From an uncultured Prevotella sp. (GTDB taxonomy: Bacteria; Bacteroidota; Bacteroidia; Bacteroidales; Bacteroidaceae), in contig UQZX01000001.1 of NCBI GenBank assembly GCA_900545525.1, forward strand, positions 1-64,000: a stretch of DNA of 64,000 nucleotides, written 5' to 3'. This document shows positions 8,900 through 18,571 of this stretch, in pieces (positions within the stretch are counted from its first letter, which is position 1; every line of letters starts with the position of its first letter). Position numbers and translations under genes: made by a program. The notes under the pieces are model-generated. The model made no database searches. It had not been told where the DNA came from and was given only the letters and a program-made list of their open reading frames with translations.

Positions 8900-10117
8900 G
8901 TGTATAATCTGGTTATTTATCTTTATTTGTTAGGCGTAGCCGTTGCCAGCCTGTTTGATAAGAAAATCAAAAAGATGTGGCGTGGCGGGCGCGAGGCATT
9001 CAAGGTGCTTGAAGAAAAGGTGGAGCCGGGAGCACAGTATGTGTGGTTCCATGCTGCCTCTCTTGGCGAGTTTGAGCAGGGACGGCCGATAATGGAGCGT
9101 CTGCGCCGTGAGCATCCTGAAAAGAAAATATTGCTTACTTTCTTCTCGCCGTCGGGATATGAGGTGCGTAAAAACTATGAGGGAGCCGACATAATATGCT
9201 ATCTGCCACTTGATACGCCTCTCAATGCACGCCGTTTCTTGAAGATTGTGCAGCCCTGTATGGCGTTTTTCATAAAGTATGAGTTTTGGTGGAACTATCT
9301 CGCATGGCTCCGCAAGCATGACATTCCGACATATAGCGTGAGCAGTATTTTCCGTCCAGGTCAGATATTCTTCCGTTGGTACGGGCATCATTACAGGCAT
9401 GTGCTGAAATGCTTCACCAAGTTCTTTGTACAGAACGAGGCAAGCCGCGAGCTTCTTGCCACGCTCGGCATCACCAATGTGGCGGTTACCGGAGATACGA
9501 GGTTTGACCGCGTGCTGTCAATAAAGGCACAGGCAAGGGAGCTGCCTATAGTCGATGCGTTCAAGCAGGGGCATAAAGTGTTCGTGGCGGGCAGCAGCTG
9601 GCAGCCCGACGAGGATATTTTCATACGCTTCTTCAACGCACATAAGGACTGGAAACTTATTATTGCTCCTCATGTGATAGGTGAGGATCATCTTACACAG
9701 ATACTTTCCGGACTTGAAAGAAAGGCTGTCCGGTATACGCAGACCACTCCCGAGGAGGCTCGCGATGCCGACTGTCTGATAATAGACTGTTTCGGACTGC
9801 TGTCCAGCATATACCGTTATGGAGAGATATCGTATGTCGGAGGCGGATTCGGAGTGGGCATACATAATGTCCTCGAAGCGGCAGTGTGGGGCATACCAGT
9901 TATCTTCGGACCCAACAACCGCCGTTTTCAGGAGGCGCAGGGACTGCTGGCATCGGGCGGCGGCATTGAGATTGGCAGTTATGATGATTTCCGCGGCGTG
10001 ATGGCACGCCTTATGTCAGACGCTTCCTGTCTTGAAAAGTGCAGCCGCGAGGCAGGTTCTTACGTGGAAGGAAAGTCCGGCGCGACGGATGCAATACTTG
10101 ATGACGTATCTCTTTAG
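8900..10117 (+). CDS. waaA: 3-deoxy-D-manno-octulosonic acid (Kdo) transferase
   Basis: WaaA/KdtA transfers Kdo from CMP-Kdo to lipid A precursor at the inner face of the cytoplasmic membrane, an early step of lipopolysaccharide core synthesis. The N-terminus is a hydrophobic anchor (YNLVIYLYLLGVAVASLF). The N-terminal GT-B half carries FHAASLGEFEQGRP with the conserved catalytic glutamate. The C-terminal half carries VGGGFGVGIHNVLEAAVWGI and FGPNN, the GT30 signature for nucleotide-sugar binding. At 405 residues it is normal. The start is GTG at 8900; the unusually close -7 box makes the exact start uncertain. A bidirectional terminator at 10159-10193 separates it from the convergent DUF4435 gene. 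Confidence 0.93.
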   Translation: MYNLVIYLYLLGVAVASLFDKKIKKMWRGGREAFKVLEEKVEPGAQYVWFHAASLGEFEQGRPIMERLRREHPEKKILLTFFSPSGYEVRKNYEGADIICYLPLDTPLNARRFLKIVQPCMAFFIKYEFWWNYLAWLRKHDIPTYSVSSIFRPGQIFFRWYGHHYRHVLKCFTKFFVQNEASRELLATLGITNVAVTGDTRFDRVLSIKAQARELPIVDAFKQGHKVFVAGSSWQPDEDIFIRFFNAHKDWKLIIAPHVIGEDHLTQILSGLERKAVRYTQTTPEEARDADCLIIDCFGLLSSIYRYGEISYVGGGFGVGIHNVLEAAVWGIPVIFGPNNRRFQEAQGLLASGGGIEIGSYDDFRGVMARLMSDASCLEKCSREAGSYVEGKSGATDAILDDVSL

Positions 10118-10158
10118 ACAGACATTTACGCAACGAAAGTTCATTGTTTTTAGATATG

Positions 10159-10193
10159 AAAAAGTCTGCATCCGTTTACGGTGCAGACTTTTT
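10159..10193. terminator. Bidirectional terminator
   Basis: AAAAAGTCTGCA and TGCAGACTTTTT form a perfect 12-bp stem with an 11-base loop, A-rich on one side and T-rich on the other. It sits between convergent genes and can serve both waaA and the DUF4435 gene. Confidence 0.85.
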
Positions 10194-10196
10194 GCA

Positions 10197-11231
10197 TTAT
10201 TGTATGCCGTTGTTATAGTCTTTGGCGGAAGCCTCCTGTTCTATTTTCAGAAATTTCTCGATATCCTGTTGCAGGCGCATGAACGGTCCGGAAGCCATGT
10301 ATCCCGTATTTCTCTTCATCATCTGCCCTATGTCCTGCATGCTGTTGCTGTAACATGACAGCTCGTTGCGCATCTGTGTGCAGTGTTTTGCCTGCCTGCG
10401 TATCTCGTTTTCGCGTTCCTGTATGAGCCTGCTGCACACTTTGGTAACCACGGGCTGTACAATCTTGCTGAACAGATGATGTCCGTGAATGTACATATAT
10501 GTTGTCTGCGGGGTAACTCCCAGCTTCAGTAGTTCGTGTTTCAGGGCGAGGTATGACTCCTTTGCGTTGGGGAAATGTCGCTGCAGCCAGCCCACTTTCT
10601 TCCTTACCTTGTTCCTTACATTGTCTATAGACACTTGCGGAGCATTCAGGTTGAAGCCTCCAATGTCCGTAATCTTGTTGAAGTCGGTTATGGAAAAGTC
10701 TTTGTATATGCCGCGCCTGTAGTGCCATACGGACCAGATGAAGAGCGGGAATACGGCTTCGCTGTACAGGCGCATGAACTCTTCAAAGTCGAAGATGGCA
10801 TGGTCGTTGAGCGTAACCATTACGCATGTGTCGTGCAGCGACGGGGCATAACACTGGTAGTTCTCTATTGCATAGGCGTATGTATGCAGTACGTAGGGGC
10901 TGTCAAGTATTTTCTGTGATGTCGTTGTGGCACCCTGCATCATGTAGTCGTAGTCGGCATCGACACATGCAATCATGCTCCGTCCGACCTTATTGGATAT
11001 GAGGCTCATCAGCGCAGACTTCTTTCCACGTTCCAGCTTGGTGCGGGATGGGAGCATCACTTCGAAATATCGTGTTTTGTCCTCATAACGGCTCAATGCC
11101 GTGCGCCAGAAGAACACATCGTCATAACTTTCCACGTATGCCACGATGCGCCGCCGCGCGTTTTTTGCCCTGAGCCTGTTAGCCGCCTCAAAATATGCGG
11201 ATGTGATGTTCTCCGTAAGACGTTTTGCCAT
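10197..11231 (-). CDS. DUF4435 TOPRIM-like protein (AriB-like, candidate PARIS effector)
   Basis: The protein has a TOPRIM-like acidic signature: IVAYVESYDDVFFW (Glu34) and IACVDADYDYMM (Asp91, Asp93, Asp95), as in DUF4435 proteins. In the PARIS anti-phage system the DUF4435 subunit AriB is a TOPRIM nuclease released by an ABC-type ATPase. Here the ATPase gene lies directly upstream, 39 bp away, in the same direction and order. The ATG at 11231 (MAKRLTEN) has a strong AAGGAGG six bases upstream, so an in-frame GTG 18 bases earlier is less likely. The C-terminal half is helical and of unknown role. Family membership is well supported; a defence role is inferred from the pairing. Confidence 0.75.
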   Translation of the reverse strand: MAKRLTENITSAYFEAANRLRAKNARRRIVAYVESYDDVFFWRTALSRYEDKTRYFEVMLPSRTKLERGKKSALMSLISNKVGRSMIACVDADYDYMMQGATTTSQKILDSPYVLHTYAYAIENYQCYAPSLHDTCVMVTLNDHAIFDFEEFMRLYSEAVFPLFIWSVWHYRRGIYKDFSITDFNKITDIGGFNLNAPQVSIDNVRNKVRKKVGWLQRHFPNAKESYLALKHELLKLGVTPQTTYMYIHGHHLFSKIVQPVVTKVCSRLIQERENEIRRQAKHCTQMRNELSCYSNSMQDIGQMMKRNTGYMASGPFMRLQQDIEKFLKIEQEASAKDYNNGIQ

Positions 11232-11270
11232 GAAGTCCTCCTTTCTCACGCTTTAATGTGTGCGTTCCCG

Positions 11271-12083
11271 TTAAATAAGAATGTCGCTTATCTCCGTAGT
11301 GTTGTCTGCCCAGCCTTTCATTATTACGGCTGGCGAGTGTGTGGCAAGTATTATCTGCACGTTGGGATTAAGCTGTAAGATAAGGTCGATGAGCCTTCCC
11401 TGCCAGTCGATGTGCAGGCTCACTTCCGGCTCGTCGAGGAATAGTACATGCGGCTTGTTGTCCTGTACGAGCACGGTGAGCAATATGATGAGCATTTGTT
11501 TCTCACCGCTCGACAGCTGCTGCGGGAAAAGCCGCTCGCCCATCTGTTCAAGCCTGATTTCGTTTTCGGTACGTATTATTGTCTTTCCCGTTTCAGAAAA
11601 CAGGTCGTCGATCATGTCCTGAAACGTGTGCTTGGGCATGGACAGCTGTTGTGCCTTTTCTGCTGCATCGGCTGTTCCGCCCTGCAACGTCGCAATTATG
11701 CGGTTGCCGATGTTCACCTGATAGTCGAGATACTTGCGTTGGAGGTTGAACAGCTGCCAGTCTAACTCTGTGGCAAGGCTAATGTCAAGCTTGTTAAGCA
11801 TTTCCGAGTTCATCACGGGGCGGTCGAACGAGCGTATCACGTCGTAGCGTATCCATCTTGCATCATCAGGAAATACCTTGAGATTTACTCCTTTGAGCAT
11901 GTGGCTCGGAAACTCTCCGCCGGCTGCCAGACCTTTCACCACCTTGTTTATTATAGTGCTCTTGCCTGCTCCGTTTACGCCGCTGAGTATGTTTACACGG
12001 CGGTCGAGGTTCCACACGATGTGCCGCCTGCCGCTCCACAGCGACTCAATCTCTATCTGTTCTATATATTCCGCGTATTTCAT
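11271..12083 (-). CDS. AAA/ABC-type ATPase (AriA-like) paired with DUF4435
   Basis: Compact SMC/OLD-like ATPase of 270 residues. Visible motifs: Walker A GVNGAGKST (35-43), an ABC signature LSSGEKQ (190-196), Walker B VLFLDEPE (213-220) and an H-loop ATHS (247-250). There is no membrane segment. The downstream neighbour is a DUF4435 protein, the combination found in PARIS (AriA + AriB) and in some related ATPase-TOPRIM pairs. The protein looks shorter than I would expect of AriA, so it may be a reduced relative. A -7 box TATCTTTG occurs on the minus strand at 12108-12115, giving a short leader. An alternative is a housekeeping or DNA-repair pair of unknown role. Confidence 0.75.
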   Translation of the reverse strand: MKYAEYIEQIEIESLWSGRRHIVWNLDRRVNILSGVNGAGKSTIINKVVKGLAAGGEFPSHMLKGVNLKVFPDDARWIRYDVIRSFDRPVMNSEMLNKLDISLATELDWQLFNLQRKYLDYQVNIGNRIIATLQGGTADAAEKAQQLSMPKHTFQDMIDDLFSETGKTIIRTENEIRLEQMGERLFPQQLSSGEKQMLIILLTVLVQDNKPHVLFLDEPEVSLHIDWQGRLIDLILQLNPNVQIILATHSPAVIMKGWADNTTEISDILI

Positions 12084-12438
12084 AAAGGATAATGGTTAGT
12101 GTTTATACAAAGATAATGATTTTTTCCGAATGGCTTACGTAAAAACAAAGAATGGTGACTTTTTATCTCCCAGAGTTCCCCTCTGCATCTTTTTCCGGTC
12201 CTGTTGCGCGTACTTTTAATCCTTGTTGACATGCCTGTGGATGTCATTGGGTTTCATGACAATATTAACAAGAGCAGACAATTCCCCGTGAAAAAGAACT
12301 AATTGTAAAATACATGGCAGGAAGCATATATAATAACCCATAGCTTTATGATATGTAAAGCTATGGGTTACGGAGCGTAAAGCTATGCTTTTTGGACAGC
12401 TGTTTCAATACATTGCCCTGAACAGGAGCATGACGCCG
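12084..12438. other. Intergenic region with hairpin repeat
   Basis: No gene is visible. Besides the ATPase promoter (-7 box at 12108-12115, minus strand) it contains a perfect hairpin AACCCATAGCTTTA/TAAAGCTATGGGTT (about 12338-12372). The following GGAGCGTAAAGCTATG is part of the same repeat: the reverse complement of this block recurs almost exactly at 42457-42484. The hairpin is downstream of the SusA-like gene on the minus strand and could end its transcript. Confidence 0.6.
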
Positions 12439-14340
12439 TCAGAATTCAAGTATGAGTGTCTGGCGCGGTTTAAGCTTTATGTCGTTTGTGAGGTCAGCTT
12501 GTGTGCCGTCAATCACGTTGTGTGCCGTCTTATGGTTGCCTATTACCTCTGCGTAGTGTGCCACATCAAATGTGTTGTTCTCTTTCTTTCCGTTAATTAT
12601 CGTGAGTACGGTGCGTCCTTTGTGCTGGCGTGCCACCACGTAAACGCCGTGTACGGGGATGAACTGTGTCTGCGAGCCTTTTGTTATGACATCGTTGCCC
12701 TGACGCCAGTGCAGAAGCCGGCTCATGAAGCGGAACATGGCGTTTTCTCTTAATGTGCGCCCCTCGGCAGTGAATGCGTTGCGGCTGTCACCCTTAAAGC
12801 CTCCGGGGAAGTCTTTGCGCACGTTGCCGTCGGTAACGCTCTTTGTCCCGTTCATCAGTATCTCCGTGCCGTAGTAAATCTGCGGCGTGCGGTTTATTGT
12901 AAGCAGAAGTGCCAGCCCCTGACGCAGTGCGAGCGTGTCGCAGCCGTCTCCCAAAAAGCGGTCGGTGTCGTGGTTGTCGAGGAAGGCGAGCACGTTCGAC
13001 GGGTTGGCGTAAAGATAGTCGTAACACAGCGAGTTGTATATACGGTTGAAACCTCCCCACCAGTCGTCTGTTTCCTCGTTCTTCGCCTTGTTTATCTTTT
13101 CAAAGAAGCTGAAGTCCATTACCGTTTTCAGATAGCTGTTTACAGGCGACAGCTTTGAGTCTTTCTGCCATGCTGCGGTATATGCCGGTTCGGTTACCCA
13201 TGTCTCGCCCACGGTATTGAAGTTAGGATATTCGTTGTCGAGAACTTTCATCCACTCTGCCATTGCCTTGCGGTCGGCATAGGGGTAGGTATCCATGCGT
13301 ATGCCGTCTATGCCTGCCGTCTCTATCCACCAGATGGAGTTCTGTATAAGATACTTTATTACATGCGGGTTGCGCTGGTTAAGGTCGGGCATTGAAGCCA
13401 CGAACCATCCGTCAACGGTTTCCGACATGTCTATCTTTGATGCGTATGGGTCGAGCACGGGTGTCAGCTTGTAGCTTGTCTGCATGAACTTGCCTCCCTT
13501 TACCGGCTGTGACGGGGTGCCTGCTGCAGCCGACTCTTTCAGCCACTCGGCAGTGTTGAACCAGTCTTTTGAAGGCATGTCAGCCACCCATGGATGCTCA
13601 AACCCGCAGTGGTTGAAAATCATGTCCATTACAATTTTCAGTCCTTTGGCATGCGCCTCGTCACACAGGCGCCGGTATTCGGCGTTTGTGCCAAAACGCG
13701 GATCAACCCTGTAATAGTCGGTTGTGGCATATCCGTGATAGGTGGAGTTGCCTCCGTTGTCGGGCGAATTGTTCTCCAAGACAGGCGTGAACCACAATGC
13801 CGTGACGCCAAGCTCGTTGAAGTAGTCAAGATGTTGGCGTATGCCTTCAAGGTCGCCGCCGTGGCGCAGCGATGGCGCAGAGCGGTCGCATTTGTACTGA
13901 TGCATGCCTTTTATATTGTCGTTGGCTTCCGAACCGCTTGCAAAGCGGTCGGGCATGAGCATGTAGAGCACATCGGCGTTTGTAAAGCCAAGTCGCTCGC
14001 TGCCAGCCTTCTCGCGTTCGTGCAGCACGTATTTGATGCTCTGCTTCTTGCCTTTCACATTGAAGTTGAGAGTCATCTCTCCGGCTTCTGCCTTTGCAAG
14101 GTCAAGATATACAAGCAGATAGTTTGGCGAGTCGAGACGCACCACATCGGTGATTTTCACACCGGCATAGTCGGTCGACACTTCGGCATCGCGTATGCCC
14201 TGACCATAAACCATGAGCTGCAGTGAGGTGTCTTTCATGCCCACGAACCAGTCGACAGGGTCGATGCGTGTTATCTTCGGGGCAGCGGAAACAGCTGTCA
14301 GGCTCATCATAAACATTAAGGATATAAAAAAGCGTTTCAT
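12439..14340 (-). CDS. susA: GH13 neopullulanase/cyclomaltodextrinase-like alpha-amylase (SusA type)
   Basis: A signal peptide (MKRFFISLMFMMSLTAVSAA) directs it to the periplasm. Residues of about 22-110 form the N-terminal beta domain of cyclomaltodextrinases and neopullulanases. The GH13 barrel follows, with the nucleophile in GIRMDTYPY, the acid/base in NTVGETWV and the third carboxylate in LDNHDTDRF. The C-terminal beta domain ends at residue 633; SusA of Bacteroides is similar in size. It should cut imported malto-oligosaccharides and pullulan-like fragments. It is the last gene of a minus-strand run with the pullulanase gene (12-bp gap). The symbol follows the SusA family and locus; specificity is inferred. 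Confidence 0.88.
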   Translation of the reverse strand: MKRFFISLMFMMSLTAVSAAPKITRIDPVDWFVGMKDTSLQLMVYGQGIRDAEVSTDYAGVKITDVVRLDSPNYLLVYLDLAKAEAGEMTLNFNVKGKKQSIKYVLHEREKAGSERLGFTNADVLYMLMPDRFASGSEANDNIKGMHQYKCDRSAPSLRHGGDLEGIRQHLDYFNELGVTALWFTPVLENNSPDNGGNSTYHGYATTDYYRVDPRFGTNAEYRRLCDEAHAKGLKIVMDMIFNHCGFEHPWVADMPSKDWFNTAEWLKESAAAGTPSQPVKGGKFMQTSYKLTPVLDPYASKIDMSETVDGWFVASMPDLNQRNPHVIKYLIQNSIWWIETAGIDGIRMDTYPYADRKAMAEWMKVLDNEYPNFNTVGETWVTEPAYTAAWQKDSKLSPVNSYLKTVMDFSFFEKINKAKNEETDDWWGGFNRIYNSLCYDYLYANPSNVLAFLDNHDTDRFLGDGCDTLALRQGLALLLTINRTPQIYYGTEILMNGTKSVTDGNVRKDFPGGFKGDSRNAFTAEGRTLRENAMFRFMSRLLHWRQGNDVITKGSQTQFIPVHGVYVVARQHKGRTVLTIINGKKENNTFDVAHYAEVIGNHKTAHNVIDGTQADLTNDIKLKPRQTLILEF

Positions 14341-14352
14341 TGTGTATGTAAT

Positions 14353-16263
14353 TTAATTGTGAACAATCAATGCCGACTGCGGGCTTACGCTGAGGCTTGA
14401 ACCGTTAATGTGTCCGAGTCCCGACTCGTCTATACGCCCGTCGCGGCAGACAACGGTATAGTTGCCTTCCGTAACGTTGACGGTACGTGTCTCTTTGCTG
14501 CTGTTAAGCACGACGATAATGTCTTTCCATGCATCGCCTCCGGCATGGTCCTTCAGGCGGAATGCCACAAGGTTGGGCTGTACGGGCAGGAATTCAAGCG
14601 AACGCCTTACCGCATCAGCCTTGCCGAGGCGGAACGCGGGGTGGTTCTTACGCAGTGAGATAAGCCGCCTGTAGTATTCGAACACCTGCGGATAGCGTTT
14701 AAGGTTGTTCCAGTCGAGACGGTTTATCTCGTCGGGCGAGTTGTAGCTGTTGTGCACGCCCTTCTTGTCGCGCAGCATTTCTTCACCTGCAAGGATGAAC
14801 GGTACGCCCTGCGATGTGAACACCGCGGTTTGTGCAAGCAGGTCGAGGTGTATCGTCTCATCCTCCGTTATGCCCGGTACCGACGCTCTGAGGCGGTCGG
14901 TAAGGCACATGTCATCATGGCAGCTTACGTACGATATCATCTGTGTAGGTTCGGCTGCCCATGCCTCTTTAGAGTAGTTTACCGCGCTCATGTCTACCTG
15001 CGGATGGCTTATCGCTCCGGCTATTCCGAATTTTATGCTCTCTTCCGAGCCGGGCATGCCGGCAAGGAAAGCCCCCTTCGTGTCGTCGGAGAACGGGCCG
15101 CGCAGGGCGTCGCGTATCTCATCCGAGAATGCGCCGATGCCGTTCAGCTGCCCGGTGTGTGCCTTTACGGCAAGCTTTTCGAGAGGATAGGCGCACGTTC
15201 CGGCGCTCCATCCCTCGCCGTAGATGTATATTGACGGGTCTATTTCATTTACGGCGGCGCGTATCAGGTTCATTGTCTCTATGTCGTGTATGCCCATGAG
15301 GTCGAAACGGAAACCGTCGATGTGATACTCGTTTATCCAGTATTTCACGCTCTCTATCATGAACTGGCGCATAAGCGGGCGGTCGGATGCCGTCTCGTTG
15401 CCGCAACCGCTGCCGTCGGAATAGCTGCCGTCAGCCTTTTGGCGGTAATAATATCCGGGATATGTGAGCTGGAAGTTAGAATTGTCTATGTCGAACGTGT
15501 GGTTGTAAACCACGTCGAGTATTACGCGTATGCCGGCTTTATGCAACGCCTGTACCATGCGCTTGAACTCGTTTATGCGCACTTGCGGCGTGTAAGGGTC
15601 GGTGCTGTACGAACCGTCGGGAACATTATAGTTTACAGGGTCGTAACCCCAGTTGTATTGCGGGGTGTCAAGTTTTGTCTCGTCTACCGAGGCATAGTCG
15701 TAGCTTGGCAGAATGTGTACGGCGTTTATTCCCAGTTCCTGCAAGTGGCTGATGGCACGCGGGTCTGTAAGGGCAAGGAACTTGCCGCCGTTGCTTATGC
15801 CCGACGACTGGTCGATGGAGAAGTCTCGGTGGTGCATCTCGTATATCACAAGGTCTGCCGGTGAAAGAATTTCAGGGCGTTTGTCTTCATTCCATCCTTC
15901 CGGGTCAGTCTCGTCAAGGTCTATTATCGCTGCTCGTCTGCCGTTTACGCCCACCGCCTTGGCAAATACTCCGGCACATTCGCCGTGTCCCATGTCAAAG
16001 GTGTAGAACTTGCCTTTCAGGTCGCCTTTTACGTTGGCGGTGCAAACACCGTCGCTTATCTTCATCTTTATTGTCTTGACGGGTCTGCCGCCAATGCCTT
16101 TGTCGTATATGCGCAGGGTTGCCTTTTTTGTTTCCGGCGAAGTGTTCTGTGTGAAAGCAGTCATCTTCTTTGTATAAACATCGCCGGGAATTTGCTGTGC
16201 AACAGAGTTCTGTGACATTGTTGCATATGTTATAAGGGTTATTATAAAATGGTAAGGTTTCAT
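14353..16263 (-). CDS. Type I pullulanase (GH13_14), secreted
   Basis: The protein contains the type I pullulanase signature YNWGYDP, and the GH13 catalytic set: nucleophile in DGFRFDLMG, acid/base in YGEGWSAG and the third carboxylate in VSCHDDMCL. It hydrolyses alpha-1,6 branches of starch oligosaccharides. I chose the ATG at 16263 because it gives a clear signal sequence (MKPYHFIITLITYATMSQNS then VAQQ); a longer in-frame start at 16335 would bury it. The N-terminal about 110 residues are a beta domain and the C-terminus is a GH13 beta domain. The gene is 12 bp upstream of the SusA-like gene and 101 bp downstream of the GH97 gene, all co-directional. Confidence 0.92.
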   Translation of the reverse strand: MKPYHFIITLITYATMSQNSVAQQIPGDVYTKKMTAFTQNTSPETKKATLRIYDKGIGGRPVKTIKMKISDGVCTANVKGDLKGKFYTFDMGHGECAGVFAKAVGVNGRRAAIIDLDETDPEGWNEDKRPEILSPADLVIYEMHHRDFSIDQSSGISNGGKFLALTDPRAISHLQELGINAVHILPSYDYASVDETKLDTPQYNWGYDPVNYNVPDGSYSTDPYTPQVRINEFKRMVQALHKAGIRVILDVVYNHTFDIDNSNFQLTYPGYYYRQKADGSYSDGSGCGNETASDRPLMRQFMIESVKYWINEYHIDGFRFDLMGIHDIETMNLIRAAVNEIDPSIYIYGEGWSAGTCAYPLEKLAVKAHTGQLNGIGAFSDEIRDALRGPFSDDTKGAFLAGMPGSEESIKFGIAGAISHPQVDMSAVNYSKEAWAAEPTQMISYVSCHDDMCLTDRLRASVPGITEDETIHLDLLAQTAVFTSQGVPFILAGEEMLRDKKGVHNSYNSPDEINRLDWNNLKRYPQVFEYYRRLISLRKNHPAFRLGKADAVRRSLEFLPVQPNLVAFRLKDHAGGDAWKDIIVVLNSSKETRTVNVTEGNYTVVCRDGRIDESGLGHINGSSLSVSPQSALIVHN

Positions 16264-16364
16264 AAAGAAAAGGTTTTTACTAAAAAAATGAAGACGCTGG
16301 GAAGGGTGTGCAGGAGTTCGGTCCTTTTTACACACCCTCTTTTACAGCGCACCATTATGGCGTG

Positions 16365-18494
16365 TTATTTAGCCATCAGCGAAACGGCAAAACCGCCGCC
16401 GCGTGCCTCGCGTATGGTGAGCTTGTCGCCTGCCTTGACAGTCTTGCGTATAATGGTGTATGCTTTAGGATTGTTTTCATAGTCGGCATCCTTGGCATCC
16501 TGATATATCGTGCACTCATATTTACGCCCTTTGTCAAGGAAGTCGAGCCTGACGACAGCCGTGCGCGCCTCTTCGTTTGTCTTGCCGCCCACAAACCAGT
16601 TGTCCGTGCCTTTGGCTTTACGTGCCACGGTTATGTAGCGTGCCGGCTCTGCCTCGATATATTTAGAGTCGTCCCAGTCGCATGCGACATCACGTATAAA
16701 CTGGAAAGCATCGTCGTATTTCTCGTAATGTTCCGGAAGGTCGGCAGCCATCTGCAGCGGGCTGTACAGTACGAGGTAGAGCGAAAGCTGGCCGCAGAGT
16801 GTCGTGTGTACGAAGTTTTGGTTGTCGCTCCATTCTGAAAGGCGGGTCTCGAATATACCCGGGGTGTAGTCCATAGGACCGCCCTGCAGGCGTGTGAACG
16901 GCAACGCCACGGTGTGGTGCGGCATGTTGCCGCTGAACGCTTCGTATTCGGTGCCGCGTGCGCTCTCGTTGCCCACAAGGTTTGGCCATGTGCGGCAGAT
17001 GCCGGTGGGGCGTGTGGCTTCGTGGGCGTTGACCATTATATGGTGTTCGGCTGCTTTTTCCAGGACATATTGGTAGTGGTTGTTGGTGAGCTGGCTGTAA
17101 TGGTGCTCGCCACGGGGAATGATGTCGCCCACATAACCGGTCTTGACGGCATCGTATCCGTATTTGTTCATCAGGTTGAATGCACTGTCGAGATGACGCT
17201 CATAGTTTAGTGCTGCCGATGATGTTTCGTGGTGCATCATCAGTTTTACACCCTTTGAATGGGCATATTCGTTGAGAGCCTTGATGTCGAAGTCGGGGTA
17301 GGGGGTTACAAAATCGAACACGTCAAGCTTCTGATGTCCGAACCAGTCTTCCCAGCCCTCGTTCCATCCTTCTACAAGAACCTGGTCAAGGCCGTTCTTT
17401 GCGGCGAAGTCTATATAGCGGCGCACCTCTTCGTTAGTGGCTCCGTGCATGCCGTGAGGGCGGCACTTCTTGTAGTCGGTGATGCCGAGATGTACAGATG
17501 GGTAGTCGTTGGTGTAGCTCCATGCTTTCTTGCCCACAATCATTTCCCACCACACGCCGCAGTATTTTGTAGGATGTATCCATGAAGTGTCTTTTATCTT
17601 GCACGGCTCGTTGAGGTTCAGTGTAAGCTTGCACGACAGCATGTCCCTGGCATCATCGCTTACAAGCACCGTGCGCCACGGCGTGTTGAACGGTGTCTGT
17701 ATATAGCCTTTCATGCCAGTTGCGTCGGGGGTGAGCCACGATTCAAACGTCATTGTTGCCGGGTCAAGCAGCAGATGCATTGTGGCATAGTTAAGGCAGG
17801 CAGCCTCGTGTATGTTGATATACAGCCCGTCGTCGGTCTTAAGTTGCAGCGATGTCTGTACCCCGTTCTTTGAGAAAGGCGTGGTAGACGAGTTGTCTTT
17901 GTTGTAGGCGGCATCGAAGCGCCCCTCTATTTCAGACATTCTTGTTATCTGGTAGTCGTATTCCTGAGTGTCGTAGTCACCCGGAATCCAATATGCCGTA
18001 TGGTTGCCGGTCATGGCAAACTGTGTGTGCTCTTCTTTGATTATGAAGTAGTTAAGTTCATCTTGCTGCGGAAACTCATAACGCAGTCCCATTCCATAAT
18101 CGTATACGCGGAAGCGTATTGTTATGTTACGTTTTGTTGTTGCCTGGTTAAGGGTGACAGCCAGCTCGTTGTAGTTGTTGCGTATTGTAGCCGTCTCGCC
18201 CCATACAGGTTTCCATGTCTCGTCAAACGACGTTGTTTTGGTGCCTGCAATGGTGAAACCTTCCATAAGGTCGGTTTCTTTAATGCCTTTGCTTGCATGT
18301 TTGCTTTTTGCAAGCTCCAGTCCGAGACGGCTTGGTTTCAGTACGGTTTTGTTCTTATAGGTCATTTCATAATATGGGCGGCCTTCGTTCAGCGAGAATT
18401 TAACCGTCACATTGCCATTGGGAGACGTAACTTTCTGTGCCGTTGCCAGTGTCGGCAACAGTGCAAAGAGAATTAAATGGATGATTTTTTTCAT
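16365..18494 (-). CDS. susB: GH97 alpha-glucosidase (SusB type)
   Basis: A signal peptide (MKKIIHLILFALLPTLATA) precedes the mature start QKVTSPNGNVTV. The N-terminal beta-sandwich (about 20-280), barrel and C-terminal domain fit GH97. Motifs typical of the inverting SusB group are visible: VLVEGWNEGWEDW and LMMHHETSS, which contribute catalytic and calcium-binding carboxylates. It releases glucose from the non-reducing end of maltodextrins in the periplasm. The length of 709 residues is close to that of SusB. It lies between malQ and pullulanase; a strong hairpin at 18572-18616 separates it from malQ, which may set relative expression. Confidence 0.93.
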   Translation of the reverse strand: MKKIIHLILFALLPTLATAQKVTSPNGNVTVKFSLNEGRPYYEMTYKNKTVLKPSRLGLELAKSKHASKGIKETDLMEGFTIAGTKTTSFDETWKPVWGETATIRNNYNELAVTLNQATTKRNITIRFRVYDYGMGLRYEFPQQDELNYFIIKEEHTQFAMTGNHTAYWIPGDYDTQEYDYQITRMSEIEGRFDAAYNKDNSSTTPFSKNGVQTSLQLKTDDGLYINIHEAACLNYATMHLLLDPATMTFESWLTPDATGMKGYIQTPFNTPWRTVLVSDDARDMLSCKLTLNLNEPCKIKDTSWIHPTKYCGVWWEMIVGKKAWSYTNDYPSVHLGITDYKKCRPHGMHGATNEEVRRYIDFAAKNGLDQVLVEGWNEGWEDWFGHQKLDVFDFVTPYPDFDIKALNEYAHSKGVKLMMHHETSSAALNYERHLDSAFNLMNKYGYDAVKTGYVGDIIPRGEHHYSQLTNNHYQYVLEKAAEHHIMVNAHEATRPTGICRTWPNLVGNESARGTEYEAFSGNMPHHTVALPFTRLQGGPMDYTPGIFETRLSEWSDNQNFVHTTLCGQLSLYLVLYSPLQMAADLPEHYEKYDDAFQFIRDVACDWDDSKYIEAEPARYITVARKAKGTDNWFVGGKTNEEARTAVVRLDFLDKGRKYECTIYQDAKDADYENNPKAYTIIRKTVKAGDKLTIREARGGGFAVSLMAK

Positions 18495-18571
18495 AGGATT
18501 TCTTTGTTACTATGGTAGAAAAAGCTTTAGACTGTTTTAACTTTATGTTTAATGTCGAATGGTGTTGTTGC

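Noticed and set aside
12385..12753. Plus-strand frame over the end of the SusA-like gene
   Set aside because: It overlaps the GH13 coding sequence and has no recognisable domain.
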